Below, piece after piece: positions 45,891 through 57,349 of a stretch of 64,000 nt of DNA (the first letter of the stretch is position 1; every line of letters begins with the position of its first letter). Position numbers and translations under genes: made by a program. The notes below the pieces were generated by a model. It was not told where the DNA came from, did not search any database, and saw only the letters and a program-made list of their open reading frames with translations. The stretch comes from Anniella stebbinsi. Its lineage: Eukaryota; Chordata; Lepidosauria; Squamata; Anniellidae. The DNA is taken from positions 224,319,654 through 224,383,653 of the forward strand of contig JARDYH010000001.1 of assembly GCA_029215795.1 (NCBI GenBank), written 5' to 3'.

Positions 45891-46216
45891 GGGACTGTCT
45901 TCATGTCGGCAAGTTGGCGCCGCTTCCCCCTTCAACCCCACACTGTCCCTCTCCCGGAGCTGCGTTGGGTAATCCCACACCAAGGAGGGAGTGCGGGGAT
46001 TCTGAACAGCCATCAAGGTCTCGGAGCTGCCCCCACTCTCTTCCTGGTGGAAGGCGACCAATCACTGGTTGACTTCCACCAGTCTCCACCCCTGGCTTGA
46101 CCATGGATTGGCCCCAGAGGGACATCACACAGCATATTGACGTCACTCCCTTTGGCTAACCAACACAGCGCAGATTCATAGCCACCGCGGGGATTTCCCC
46201 GCGTATAGACAGCCCC
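45891..46216. mobile_element. GC-rich 'ggggctgtc' MITE, copy 1
   Basis: Ends GGGACTGTCTTCATG and (reverse complement of the right) GGGGCTGTCTATACG. Interior blocks 'gttggcgccgc', 'ccctctcccggagctgcgttgggtaatcc', 'accaaggagggagtgcgggg' and 'cattgacgtcactcc' are shared, with changes, by the copy at 48767-49081. Non-coding. Confidence 0.7.
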
Positions 46217-47562
46217 TTTGTTCCAATTGCACAGTGCCAGTCGTATGCCACATTTTTGTATTCTGTATTAGATGAATATCTGATTTGCCATTTTTATCTT
46301 ATTTCTTCATTTTTCTGGGTTGGGGCCATGGGTGTGCTACAATTCTTCAAAACAGAAAAACACATCAAAACAAAAACAAAAAAACAGATAGCAAAAGAGC
46401 CATATTGGAGATTAGGCAGGCAACATGATGTGTTTGAGAAAGGGGAAATAGTTTCGTTACCAAGCAGGATCAAGACAGGCCATTTTGAGAGAATAAATAG
46501 CAGAGAAGAAACAAAATGAAACCAACCTATGAGTTTACAAATTATGCTGAATTGTATTCATCATATTAAAAAAGCCAAATAAAACTGAAGTTCAAACACA
46601 AATATTAACACCTACAAATACACACTCATCAAAATTGCATCTAAGTCCCAGGAAAGTTTTAAGAAAACAGTAAAAATTAAATAATGACCCACAAGCATTT
46701 AAATTACGGGGTCACAAATATAACCTGGAGCATTATATTACAAAAAGGTTTTGATAGCAATCGTATCGCAACTTTGATTTGTCCTTTGTTCCTCGGTGTT
46801 TTGGTTACAGCTTGTTATCATTTGTGGATTGATGAGATGGTATTTTTTTAATGTATTAAATTCAGTAGGACTATTCCAGTGTAAACAGCATCAGCTGGAA
46901 CTGCACTCTTACTAGAGCAGAACTGAATGTTCAAAATAAATCTTCAAATTTCACAAAACTGCACAAACTGATGAGAACTTGTGGATTTGAAGTACTGCTT
47001 AAATATGCAAACTTTGCAAGGATACAGAACTTGTCATTTGGTATTAATGAAACTAGCTAATTCTACATCATTAGCTATTAAATGTGAATTTGTATTCAAG
47101 ATTTACCACCTGATACATGTAAATCATGAACTATTTGGAACAGCAATTCAAAGAGCAGTCCAATATTTTAAGCTTATAGATCAAATTAAATGTTGACCCA
47201 AAAAACATTTTGTTCCAATAGAAATATTACAAGTTGGCAAAATATGCTGTCCCACCCAGTGCTATCTAGGTTCTCTGGAGTCAATATAAAGCAGAGGAAA
47301 GAAGCAAAGCAACTGAAATATCTCTCAAATAACCACCCTTGTTTAGTACAGCAGAAATCCAGTCCTCCCCAAGAGGCATATTAGTTCCCTCCACCAAAGT
47401 ATCAGTTTATCGCAACTAGATTTTACAAGAACTGATGGGTAGCTATTTGTTGAGGAAGCTCTAGCTCCAGATTCTTTGCATCAAGCAGGGGATAACCTAC
47501 AAGACCCTTTCCTATATGGACCTCTCCATATTTCCTCTGAGATAGAAACAGACTCTTTGAGG
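46217..47562. other. Intronic spacer, nothing recognised
   Basis: AT-rich, with no gene, tandem repeat or TE landmark recognised. Confidence 0.45.
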
Positions 47563-47870
47563 CTGTTCAGACAACATACTAATCCACATTCAGTGGTTGA
47601 GTGCATGTTGTTGTTGACCTTGGACAGTTTGTTAAACCAGTTAGCGTGTCGTCTGAACTCAGGATGTTTTCCGCAGGATGGCTTTTTAACCACCCTGAAC
47701 AACCCACCAACAAATAACTGGTTCTCAAGGTAGTTTGTTCAAGAAAATCAGCCACACTGCATGGTTAACAAGCCACCCTGCAGATGTTCAGACAACATGC
47801 TAATCCACGGTTCAACAACAACCTACACTCAACCACTGAACGTGGGATAGCATGTTATCTGAACGGCCTC
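47563..47870. mobile_element. Foldback element, 'ctgttcagacaacat' family
   Basis: Left GAGGCTGTTCAGACAACATA pairs with the right 'catgttatctgaacggcctc'. The internal words 'gtgtcgtctgaactcagg' and 'gttcagacaacatgctaatcc' repeat the end motif, as in 8728-9078. Confidence 0.75.
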
Positions 47871-48394
47871 TTTAACTTGGATCCTGGCCCGTAATGAAAT
47901 CTGCCTTCTGGACGGGCCCTCTTGTGCTGTATTTACATGTTCTTGCTTCCCAAGTTCTGCATAAGCCTTTCCTTTGGCATTTGCCCTGGCACTCCTGTCT
48001 CTAGACCCAATCCTAGGACTCAACGTGTTTGGCTGCTTATGGCCCACAGTATTGGCAACAGATGAAGCACAGCTCATTCAAATACTTTGAAGAGGCATTT
48101 ATTGTGCCATCCTATGAAGGTTTACTCAGAAGCAAGTCCCAATGAATGCACTGGGGTTTATTTCCAAGTAAGTGTGCATGGGATTGCAGCATCCATTTTA
48201 TCAGAAACTCTGATTCATATTGCTAATATAAAGGGAAACACCTTAAAAATCCTTAGAAAGTAGAAGGAATAAAAGTGTGTGGAGAGGCCTAATACACCTC
48301 TTATTATTTAACACTTTTTGCATATCACATTGGACATGAGCAATGTAGACCTGAGGCCATTTCCTTTGGGTAAGCTTTACTCCTCTCTTTTAAA

Positions 48395-48434
<40 letters not shown>

Positions 48435-48766
48435 ATTTTATGTCTCCTCTTGTTCCAGGCATTGTCCTCGGGTTGTTTCTCTTTCCTCTGAGGCCCCTGG
48501 CTATGAAGTAGCTCTAAATCATGGATTGCTTGCCCTATCTCTGGAAACTCAAATCATGATGTGGTTAATTAAGGTGAACACAAACTACAATTTGGACTGA
48601 TGTCTGAATTAATCTATTCTTCTAAGAGCATACATTTTGAATCAAAAGAGGGGAGAGAAGATTGTGGTAATTAAATCAGAGACTGGAAAGCCTCTGTCAA
48701 AGAAGAAACTCTTGGGTTGCAACCCTCCTTTACCTCAATGGCACTTACTTCTGAGTAGACATGTAT
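47871..48766. repeat. Spacer with palindromic-repeat relic and GT microsatellite
   Basis: 48105-48192 is a good copy of the dispersed palindromic repeat ('ccatcctatgaaggtttactcagaagcaagtccca...ccaagtaagtgtgcatgggattgcagc'). (gt)n lies at 48397-48432. Another half of the palindromic repeat ('cacttacttctgagtagacatgtat') ends just before the next element. Confidence 0.65.
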
Positions 48767-49081
48767 GGGGGCTGTCCTCATGGCACCAGCTTGGCGCCGT
48801 CTCCCTCTCAAACCCCGTGCTTTCCCTCTCCCAGGGCAGCATTAGGTATTCCTGACACCAAGGAAGGAGTGTGGGGTTTCTGGGCAGCAATCTGGGTACC
48901 AGAACTGCCCTTGCCTCTTCCTGCTGGTAGGAAAGCCAATGGCCGGGTTGGCCCCGGAGCACTGTAAGACAGCAGAAGCGCCATATTGATGTTGCTCCAA
49001 TTGAAAAAATTGGGATAAATCCCGACTTTTTCAAACCGCAGCATCGTGGGAAAGCCCCGCAGTGACTGTGTCGTCTAACCC
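48767..49081. mobile_element. GC-rich 'ggggctgtc' MITE, copy 2
   Basis: Aligns with 45891-46216: 'ctcatggcaccagcttggcgccg', 'ttccctctcccagggcagcattagg', 'caccaaggaaggagtgtggg' and 'cgccatattgatgttgctcc'. The right end is diverged ('agtgactgtgtcgtctaaccc'). Confidence 0.6.
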
Positions 49082-49984
49082 AATGATTGTGCTGTAAGAA
49101 CCCCAAAGACCGCGCTGTAAAAACCTGCCTCTATGCTCTACTGTACAGAACACAGGATCAGGCTTCCCAGCACCGGTACAAAGATCCTCCTTTTCCTTGA
49201 CTCCGTTTCCCTGTACAGCTTTATTCTACTTGTCTTCCTCTCACATGGCACACTGCTAGCTTCTGCTCATGCCATGTCAGCAACAGGAGGGGGACAGGAT
49301 CAATCTGCAAATAATCCGGGGGAAATTAGTCTCTCAAATTCTGTTTTTTTTCTTGCTGCATATTTTACTACATTGTTGTGAAAGAGATATACTTTGTTGT
49401 AGGCAACGCACATTAGTGTCACAGCAGGCACCAACATAGAAGCAGTGCTCCCTCTTCTCACACACAGAGAACAGAATGTCTCTTCTCTAAGATACTGCAA
49501 TTGGTTCATGCGACTGAGGCCCACAGATGACTAAATCCACGTGACTAGAGTTGTCAATATAGGGTGCATTTTCAGAGGTACCACTTCAGGATTTTTGGGG
49601 AAGGCCAGTATATTTTGGGATGTGAGAGATTCACAGCAACATCCAAAGGTCTGCTCTGGGATTTATTCAACATTAACTTGCTCCCACAAATGTGTATTTT
49701 AAGAACATAACCATACATAACATAACATGGGGAAACTGCCTCATTGACTTTTCTGAATGGTGCCCCTGGGAGTTTTTAAGTGCCAACTACATGGCCCTCC
49801 ACTTTTCACCCACATGGCCCTATATCTACCCTACCCAATGTGGAAATGTACTATGCAATAAGCACAGCCACCACTCTCTCACATTGTACGTACTACGAGT
49901 AGGGTGGTATGTAAACAAGATCTTTATATCCACCATCAGAAAGTACTGTAGCAGAAATCGCACAAACCGTTGCTAGCATATTTA
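49082..49984. other. Intronic spacer, nothing recognised
   Basis: No convincing gene, TE or tandem repeat. Confidence 0.4.
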
Positions 49985-50930
49985 GATTCTATATAATTTT
50001 ATTATTTACTAATTTACAGGATTTCTATACTGCCTTTTTAAGACAAATCAAAGCAGTTTACAAAAGGTCCAAAACATTTTTAAAAATCTAAATCATGCCT
50101 GTTCTCCCTAGTGTGAGAACAGGGGTTTTGGGGGGTGAATCGGACTCAGAATATAAAGGAGGAGGAGGAAGACCAGGAATTTACCAGCCAACACAGGAAG
50201 CCATGGAGGAGATTCTCCAACACTCTTCACGGATCAAGGATGAATCTTCCCATGAGCTTATCGACGAGAATGCAGATGGCTCAGAAACCATCCCTTCCCC
50301 CACTCCTGAGAACTCAGCCTTTGTCTGAAGGGGAGGTGACACTGGAATTGACAGATCCCAGAGTCTGCCACAGGATCAAGTAGGCAGATTTGAGAGGTGG
50401 GAGGCAGTCCCTTAGGGTGGCAGCTCGTTAGAGGCTCCTCCCAACAGAAAGTGCCTGTTGGATTGTAGGAAACAGTCCTGCTTTAGTTGAAGGCAACTGC
50501 TAAGCTTTGTTAGCCAACTTAAGCTTAGAGGATAGCTCCTATCATTCACACTCCCTTCAGGTGTGAAAAGATGTTTATTTGTTGAATAAAGCTTTGTAGA
50601 TTACACAGCAGACATCTTTATTTTCTCGCATCAGTGGAAGGGCTTGGAATCACAACAGGCAGTCCCTCAGATACAGGCCCAAAATCGTTTAGAGCTTTGA
50701 AGGTTTACACCACCACCTTGAACTGAGCCCAGAAACCAATTAGCAACCCGTGCAGTCTTTCAGTTTTAAGCTGATATGAACACAACATAGTGCTCCTGTT
50801 ACCATCCTAGCTGCTTCATTTTGCACCAATTGAAGCTTCCAGATATTCTTCAAAGGTAGCCCTACGCAGAACACATTACAATAGTCTAACTGCGATGCAA
50901 CCAAGGCATGGGTAACTGTTGCTAATTATA
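49985..50930 (-). mobile_element. L2-like LINE fragment split by an LTR-like insertion
   Basis: The minus-strand tail 'ggatttctatactgcc...aaatcaaagcagtttacaaaagg' (49985-50095) and the coding-side remnant 'accttgaactgagcccagaaacc...attttgcaccaattgaagcttcc' (50660-50930) belong to the same kind of LINE. The 558 bases between do not belong to it. Confidence 0.6.
50100..50657 (+). mobile_element. Probable solo LTR
   Basis: Begins TGTT and ends AACA, as LTRs do. A TATAAA lies at about 50153, and AATAAA at about 50584 is followed by 'gcagacatctttattttctcgcatcagtgg'. No internal protein is present and no matching target duplication is seen (ATGCC against GGCAG), so the call rests on ends and signals. 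Confidence 0.45.
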
Positions 50931-51201
50931 GAATACGGAGGCCTCTAGGCCAAATTTGGCCCTAGGAGGTGGGTAAATAAGAGGAGTGCTATCTTCCAAC
51001 CCTCTCCCACATCTAACCTAGAGGTTAAAGAGATGTAGAAAAAGGGGCATCCGTGATAACAGAATTTGCTAGCAGGCAAGTAGGAGATAGCTTTGGCTAT
51101 TGGCCAACAAATGATGGTATAAGTACAAAATGAAACACTCTGGAATGACTAACACATTATTATTTAAAATAAAAATAGGACCTGCAATGAAACAATACAA
51201 T
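50931..51201. other. Short spacer
   Basis: No feature recognised; it ends in the left target duplication (51194-51201) of the next element. Confidence 0.4.
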
Positions 51202-51941
51202 TAGGGATGTGCACGGCCAAAATTATCATATCGTATCATTATCAGAAATTCCAGTAGAAAAATGTTTTGGATCCGATCATATCAGATTTGATCAGATCTG
51301 AAATCCGATAAATATCATAAGTTCCAATAACGATAACAGTGTTTTCCCCATAGGTTTGCATTGGGGGAAAGAAACATTTCCCCCAATGCAAGTCTATGGG
51401 GAAAAACACTGGGCCAGCACTCCCTCCCTCACTCGGCACGGCTCTGTACTGACAAACAGGCCGGAAAGCCTGTTTAGCAGTAGTACGGGGGGGGGGGGGC
51501 GGTGGCAGGGGGTAAGGAGCGCGAGTGGGGGGAGGGAGGGGTCCCCCTTACCTGGGCCTTGTGCACTGCCATCTGCTGCTTCGAACTACTGAGAACTAGG
51601 CTTTGCGGTAGTTCTCAGTAGAGCTACGACGCGCCAGGTGATGACGTCACCTGGAGGGTCATAGCTCTACTGAGAACTAGACCGCAAAGCCTAGTTCTCA
51701 GTAGTTTAGAGCAGCAGACGGCAGCAGACAAGGCCCAGGTAAGGAGCACGAGTGGGACGGGGGAAGGAGGGCCGGCCCTAGGTCCGAATATCCGATATGT
51801 CCGATAGTTATCGGACATATGGATTTCGGATCTGATCAGATAGGGCCTCCAGGAATGTGTATCGTTATCGTTAATCAAATATCCGATAACGACCTTATTG
51901 GTTAGTTATCGGACATTGGAACGATACGATACACATCCCTA
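51202..51941. mobile_element. 740-bp hAT-like foldback element with internal long hairpin
   Basis: Ends TAGGGATGTGCACGG and CACATCCCTA. Flanks AATACAAT (51194-51201) and ATTACAAT (51942-51949) give an 8-bp duplication with one difference. Both terminal zones are dense in 'atccgata', 'gataacgata' and 'tatcggacat' words. The centre (about 51575-51720) is a long hairpin whose arms share 'ctactgagaactaggctttgcgg'; its loop region contains the CRE-like TGACGTCA. A G run lies at 51488-51500. Confidence 0.8.
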
Positions 51942-52282
51942 ATTACAATGTGCTACAAAATAACACATTGTAACTAGCCAGTCCCTCCAAGCAGGGCATT
52001 CTATTCTCCCCTCATCCCATTCTTTTCTCTTTCTTTTCTGACCCTCATTTCTGTTGCTACCGAGCATGCTCAGACTTCCTTAGGCTCATTTAACCCTCTT
52101 AGGGGTGGGTTTTTTTGGGGGGGGGTTGCTTTTGTTTTTAAAGATTTTTTGTACTTCTATGAATTTTGTAGTTCCCTCAATCACACCTCTTCTTTCTCAG
52201 TGGCCCTGTTTTGGTTGAATCCTACCAGCACTCACCATCCGCTTATGCTATTAGGAGTAATTCCTGTTCCTTTTGGTCTTAA
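51942..52282. other. Spacer with G run
   Basis: Contains 'gtgggtttttttggggggggg' near 52105-52126. No gene or known TE recognised. Confidence 0.4.
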
Positions 52283-52440
52283 GAACTGAGAGTCAGTGTA
52301 GTGGGAGTATTGAGCTAATGGCTGGGGAAACCTAGGTTGAAGGCTGAAGGTTCCTAGGCAAGGAAGCCCAGTGGGTGACCTTGAGCCAGTCTTTATTTTT
52401 CTGCCTAACCTACCTCACAGGAGAGTTGTGAGGCAAACCA
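52283..52440 (+). mobile_element. Decayed tRNA-derived SINE (second family)
   Basis: 'Ctgagagtcagtgtagtgggagtattg', 'cagtgggtgaccttgagccagtc', then 'cctaacctacctcacaggagagttgtgagg' match the head-body layout of the family whose head is seen at 29427-29515. Confidence 0.65.
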
Positions 52441-52648
52441 ACCAACAGAAGAAAATAGTATCAACAGAATTAAAAAATTTTAAAAGACTCAGTAAATAAA
52501 CATGACCTTCACTGAACAGCTGAAGGCTATTAATATACATTTGCTGCCTTAGCGAGAAAATTCTATAAATGGAGAACCACACCTAAAAAGGCCCTTTCCT
52601 CAGGCAATCATCCACCTAAGAGGCTATTGTTAAAAATGCTACACAGTG

Positions 52649-52649
<1 letters not shown>

Positions 52650-52690
<41 letters not shown>
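52650..52690. repeat. AT microsatellite
   Basis: About 20 uninterrupted AT units. Confidence 0.95.
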
Positions 52691-52693
<3 letters not shown>

Positions 52694-53469
52694 GAATGGC
52701 CAATGCCCATACTAAAGCCTGCATGAAACTTGATGATTTGGAAGTCCTACTTCCCATACTGTGGGGAGTAAATTGCACTTCTGGGCATACTCAGACCTCA
52801 GTAATTTCTAAATGTGTATCTATGCAAATAAATTAGTATAAGCAAATTTTATGCAACTCTGTATGTCTTTGTTTGATTATGCATTTCCTCTTTTGGCTAT
52901 GCATAATTGGTCACCCTAATCCTGAGGCTAAAACCTGATTATATTTCAGAATCGACAAAATCCTTAGTGTGTGTGTTTTTTTTCCTTTTCTTTTCTACAG
53001 ATATACCATAAAGAATGGTTTATTAACAAAATATAACTAGAGCACCCCATCAAACATAAATCACTGAGGGATTCTTTCCTGGCCTTAAGAATTGCAGTTA
53101 CCAGAAAGACAAAGCCACTTTGAAACATTTATTCGCTCCCACATCCCCTGCTGCATCTAATTTCTTATTTTACCAGCCCAATTGAACATATTAGGCATTC
53201 AAAAAACTAAGCAGAAAGGTAGGGAAGGGCAATCAGGTTACAACAAAAATACTCTGTAATATATACCCAGATATGCTGGAGAAATAATAAATTTGGAAAG
53301 TATTCAAAGCAAAAAGAAAGTATGTTCAAATTTGACTTGCATTGTGAAAGTTCATACAGTACATTTGTTCCTCTTATTTCTCTTGGGGAGGCCAGGCGGT
53401 GTTGCCAATTATTTTTACAGGCATGGATTCTGAATACTTGGGGCTCGATCCAGGCCTACTGCAGGCCTG
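52691..53469. other. Intronic spacer, nothing recognised
   Basis: No gene or TE hallmark before the CR1 remnant. Confidence 0.4.
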
Positions 53470-54030
53470 TCACAAGCATCGTTGGTGTGGAGAAAATGGG
53501 TAGAGAGATGTTCTTCTCCCTCTTACACAAACCTATAATCCAGGTTCATCCAAGGAAATTGATTGGCAAAAGATCTAGGACAAACAAAAGAAAGTACTTC
53601 ATGCAACACAAATGGAATTCACAGAAACGAACTTAGATGACTAAAAAACACAATCCTATGCATGTTTAGACAGAAAAAAAGGCCTATAACTCCAAGCATG
53701 CCCCAGTCAACATGGCTGGCTGGGGTATGCTGGGAGTTGTAGGCTTTTTTTCTTTCTAAATATACATAGAAGTGTGCCCTAACAGAGGTTTAGAGAAACT
53801 CATGGAGGAGGATGGGGCAATCAATGGTAATAGTCATGGTAGCTAAATAAACTTCCAAGGTCAGCAGCAGTATACCACCAAATGCCAATGGTTGGAAAAC
53901 AATAGCAAGAGAGGGCTCTTGCCTTCAAGCCTTGCTTTTATGGGCTTCCCAGAGTCACCTAACTGGCCACTTTGGGGGAAAAGGATGCTGGACAACATGG
54001 ACCCTTGGTCTGATCCAGCAGGGCTCCTTT
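53470..54030 (+). mobile_element. CR1 LINE 3' end interrupted by a foldback element
   Basis: The coding remnant 'ggtgtggagaaaatgggtagagagatgttcttc' and 'ggacaaacaaaagaaagtacttc' matches 38586-39235. The tail resumes after the insertion with 'ggatgctggacaacatggacccttggtctgatccagcagggctcc'. Confidence 0.7.
53648..53780. mobile_element. Foldback element inserted in CR1
   Basis: Arms 'cacaatcctatgcatgtttagacagaaaaaa' and 'tttttttctttctaaatatacatagaagtgtg', with inner stem 'ctccaagcatgccccag' against 'ctggggtatgctgggag'. Same family as 30521-30657. Confidence 0.75.
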
Positions 54031-54069
54031 TCTCCATCCTCACCAGAGGAGAGAGCTCTGCTACCTGCT

Positions 54070-54358
54070 GCTGTGCACGGACCCCCCGATCTGATCTGGA
54101 TCTGGATCCGATCTGCCTCTGATCTGGATCCGGATCAGTGCAGAGCCATTGGACGACATGGAGGAGGCTGCAGGTAAGGAGGGCGATTGGGGGGAGGGAG
54201 GGAGAGAGTGGGGAGAGCAGGAGGGAGGGCTCTGCACAGATCCGGATTGCGGATCCGATCCAGCCCGATCTGGACCTGACCCAATCCGGTTCGAGCCCAG
54301 ATCAGGCTGGATTGGGCCGATCTGCTCAGAATTCGGGATCCAGATCCATGCACAGCCC
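54070..54358. mobile_element. GATC-rich inverted-repeat element
   Basis: Ends GCTGTGCACGGACC and (reverse complement of the right) GGGCTGTGCATGGATC. Sixteen GATC words in 289 bp, eight within the first ~65 bases, mostly as 'ggatctggatccgatct'-type overlaps. The core is G-rich. No coding capacity. Confidence 0.65.
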
Positions 54359-55127
54359 TACTTATTATCCAGGCCAGAGGTTGTCTAAACCTTGTTCTTA
54401 CTAACACCAGGGTAGAGATAGGAAGGCTCAGAAGAAGAAGAAAAGGGTGAGGGACAAACCTGGGGGGGGGGGGAATTAAAAACCCTTTCCCATTTTTGGG
54501 GAAAGAAAAAAATGGGATGGGTTTTTCTCAGATGTTTCTGTTTTGTTTTTCATTTCCCCCCCCATGTTGTTTTTCATTCCCCCCCCCCCATGTCTTCACA
54601 TCTCTCCATCTGGAACTGGCCTCATCTAAATCTTCAAGGGCTCATTCTGCTTTTTCTGTCATCACCAGAGGAAAGAACTCTGCTACCTGCTGTTTACCAT
54701 CTATGCCAGAGGGTGTTGCTCCCTGTTTGTATTAACATCTAGGATTGCCAACTGACCCTGACTGTCTCTGAAGCTCTTTAAAAAGCCACACTCTAACGCT
54801 GCTGCTAAATACCAACACCCGAGGGTATCTCATGTCATTTTTGCTGGCAATGGAATTATTAACTAATTGCTTTGAGATTGATGTTTTATTTGGAACTTGT
54901 TATGAAATTGTTCTGACTTTTCTTTAATAGGAATACAAACACTTTGTTTGCTCACCACACTTTGCTGTAAACTGCTTTGAACATATGGAAAAGTAGTATT
55001 CAAATAATGTGATTGATTGTGCTGCTGTACAATCAATCAATCATTCAATCTTGAAATATTCTTGAATTGCAACTAAGTAAAGGATTAAATAAATAAATAG
55101 TCCCATACAGTTTCCCAGGTTGCAGAG
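54359..55127. other. Intronic spacer with poly-G/poly-C runs
   Basis: Runs of G (54461-54473) and C (54555-54591). 'Caccagaggaaagaactctgctacctgctg' at about 54665 repeats a sequence at 54042-54071 just left of the GATC-rich element. No gene. Confidence 0.45.
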
Positions 55128-55320
55128 TGGGACCTTAGCTCAGGGGTAGAGCACCTGGTTTGTGTGCAGAAGGTCCCAGGTTTGATCTCTGGCATCTCCA
55201 GGAAAGGCTGGAAAAACTCCTGCCTGAAGCCCTGGGGAGTCACCTGCCAGTCAGTGTCGACAATACTGGGCCATATGGACTAATAGGCTGACCCAGTATA
55301 AGGCAGCTTCCTATATTCCT
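55128..55320 (+). mobile_element. tRNA-derived SINE, near full length
   Basis: 'Gaccttagctcaggggtagagcacctggtttg' (A box) and 'caggtttgatctctggc' (B box), body 'aggctggaaaaactcctgcctgaagccctgggg', end 'aaggcagcttcctatattcct'. Same family as 44862-45045. Confidence 0.85.
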
Positions 55321-55554
55321 AACAGAGTCCTTCTTTGGATGATACTGGCTCTCCTGGAATACACAATTTTGGTTCTAAGTGTCAAGAGGGAGCCTGATTG
55401 AGATATAAAAGTAATGTCCTCACTGTGCCAAAATGTCTCTAGTTGGGAACTCATCACCTGTACTTCCATGAAGGGATTTGCTTTGGTAAATCTCTTCTCA
55501 ATGGTAATGATCCAGTTGGGTCTCCTATAGTTTCCAGCCTCCATTTTGCTAGGA

Positions 55555-55630
55555 ATAGGCCCTGCTGGCTGGGGATGATGGGAGTTGTGATCCAACACAT
55601 GTGGAGGTCACAGATTAGGGAAGGCCATAC
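55555..55630. mobile_element. Half of a palindromic hAT-like MITE
   Basis: 'Gctggggatgatgggagttgtgatccaacacatgtggagg...agggaaggc' matches the right half of the 28148-28283 family. The left half is not visible. Confidence 0.5.
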
Positions 55631-55639
55631 TAAAGCAGG

Positions 55640-57345
55640 TCAACTTGCCTGCCTTGAGTAGGGCATGCAACTACATACACATGTCTATATTATTGTTCTG
55701 ACATTGAAGTTTTAGGCACAAGGCAGAACATTCCCATGAGTGAATGTTTATGCCAAGTGGGAGGCGTGTGACCCTTTGCCCAAAAATTGAAGAACAAAAG
55801 CTTACAAAAGCAGAAACTATTTGAATTATTATCTTAAATTCCACCTCATTATTATTATTACTTCTGAATATTCCTCATAGATGTCAAATCCTGGTAAGTT
55901 TTCTGCTTATACAATACTGTGCAGCTTTGCCAAAAATTAAGTAAGCAAGGCAGTGCAGCTAAAAAAGGTTCTGTGGAGCAGAAATCCCATCTGATAGTGG
56001 CTTACATAAATAAATAGTGGATGTATGATATTACATCTTTTGTAAATGTTCCAAATTGGGGTCAGACTACAGGGCGCTGCATCTTGGAAAATCATTCCAT
56101 GAAGGTACAACCTGACCTGGTGATAGGGGGTCCACTTATGAATTGTCAAAAAAGAGGAATTGCATCCCCCCTAAAAAAGAGCAAAATGATTTGCATAACA
56201 TTTGCATATGTTGATTTAGAAATAATTTTATAATTTAAGCAGAAATGCAGTTTATCTCACCATACTTTGGAAGACTGTGGCCAGATGATCTGTATACCTG
56301 CCTGTCCAGGTGCAAACTGCAACAGTTCTTATGGTTTATTATCTTTAAACTGGAATTGAGACAGGGTAACCCTTCAAATAGAGGGTGGTCATCTGGCAGC
56401 CCTTGAAATAGAGGACTGACTTTTGTAAAAGAGCACACCTGGCGACCGTACCCAATCAACCCAAAATCACCTGTGTTGAGGGGGATAGTTAAATGTGTGT
56501 TGATGTCATCCATAACAAATGGCCATGTGAGTAATTCCTTAATCTAAGGTCAAGCTGCTCCAGAAACAGAAATGTCAGCCTCTTCTTAAACAAGAGCAAA
56601 TTTATCCTGAACAAAGATGTGAATAGGTTTCTGCCACAACTTGCCTACTCATCAGAACTTCAGCAGAATTTGCTAGGTCTTTACTTCACCGGGCTCTGAG
56701 GATGGATTCAGAGTAGATGGAAGAGGTAATTTCAGCATTTCGTTGTAAAAAGAATACAGGGAGTCAGGCGCTCTTGTGACTCTAGAATGAACCATGTTGT
56801 GAGTCTAAGGGAGAGAAATACCCTCAGTGTTCACCACCAGTAAGGAAACCAAAGAAAGATAAATCACCCCTAACTACAGGCACTTGGAAATGTTAGTATT
56901 ACGGTTTTGTTATACTGTGTGTGTGGTAGTGAAATCCAGGGGCCAGTTTTAAAATACTTGGTCTGCAATTAAAAGTAAACAAAACCCAGATGAATCCTTA
57001 ACAGAGTATGTGCATCTTGCTTTCTGCTGCATACCTCAAAGTACAACAAGCCCTACCAGATATAACCCAAGATGAAGGGATATGGTGGGGGAGTGGGGGA
57101 AGGAGATAATAGCCAGAGGAGCAAAAAGGAAGTAATTAAAGGCACAGTCGCACCAAATGATAAGTTAGAATTCTAGCTTATCGTTCACAAGCAAGCAGGC
57201 GGGTTCACGCCGCCCAATTGTTGCCACTTAGCTCCTCCCACCAGCAGGAGTAGTTTCAGTGATCAGGAACTCACCAGGAGGAAAAGGCTTAGTATTATGT
57301 CTGAACCAGAACTCCTAGTTTGTTGCTTCCCTAATAAGCCAAAGG
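55640..57345. other. Intronic spacer, nothing recognised
   Basis: No gene or TE hallmark that I can defend. 'Ctagcttatcgttcacaagc' near 57175 may be a foldback-element relic. Confidence 0.4.
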
Positions 57346-57349
57346 TCTG

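Noticed and set aside
51202..51941. Possible CRISPR-like or phage-type repeat array
   Set aside because: The short repeated words overlap irregularly, lack spacers, and lie in a eukaryotic transposon with an 8-bp target duplication.
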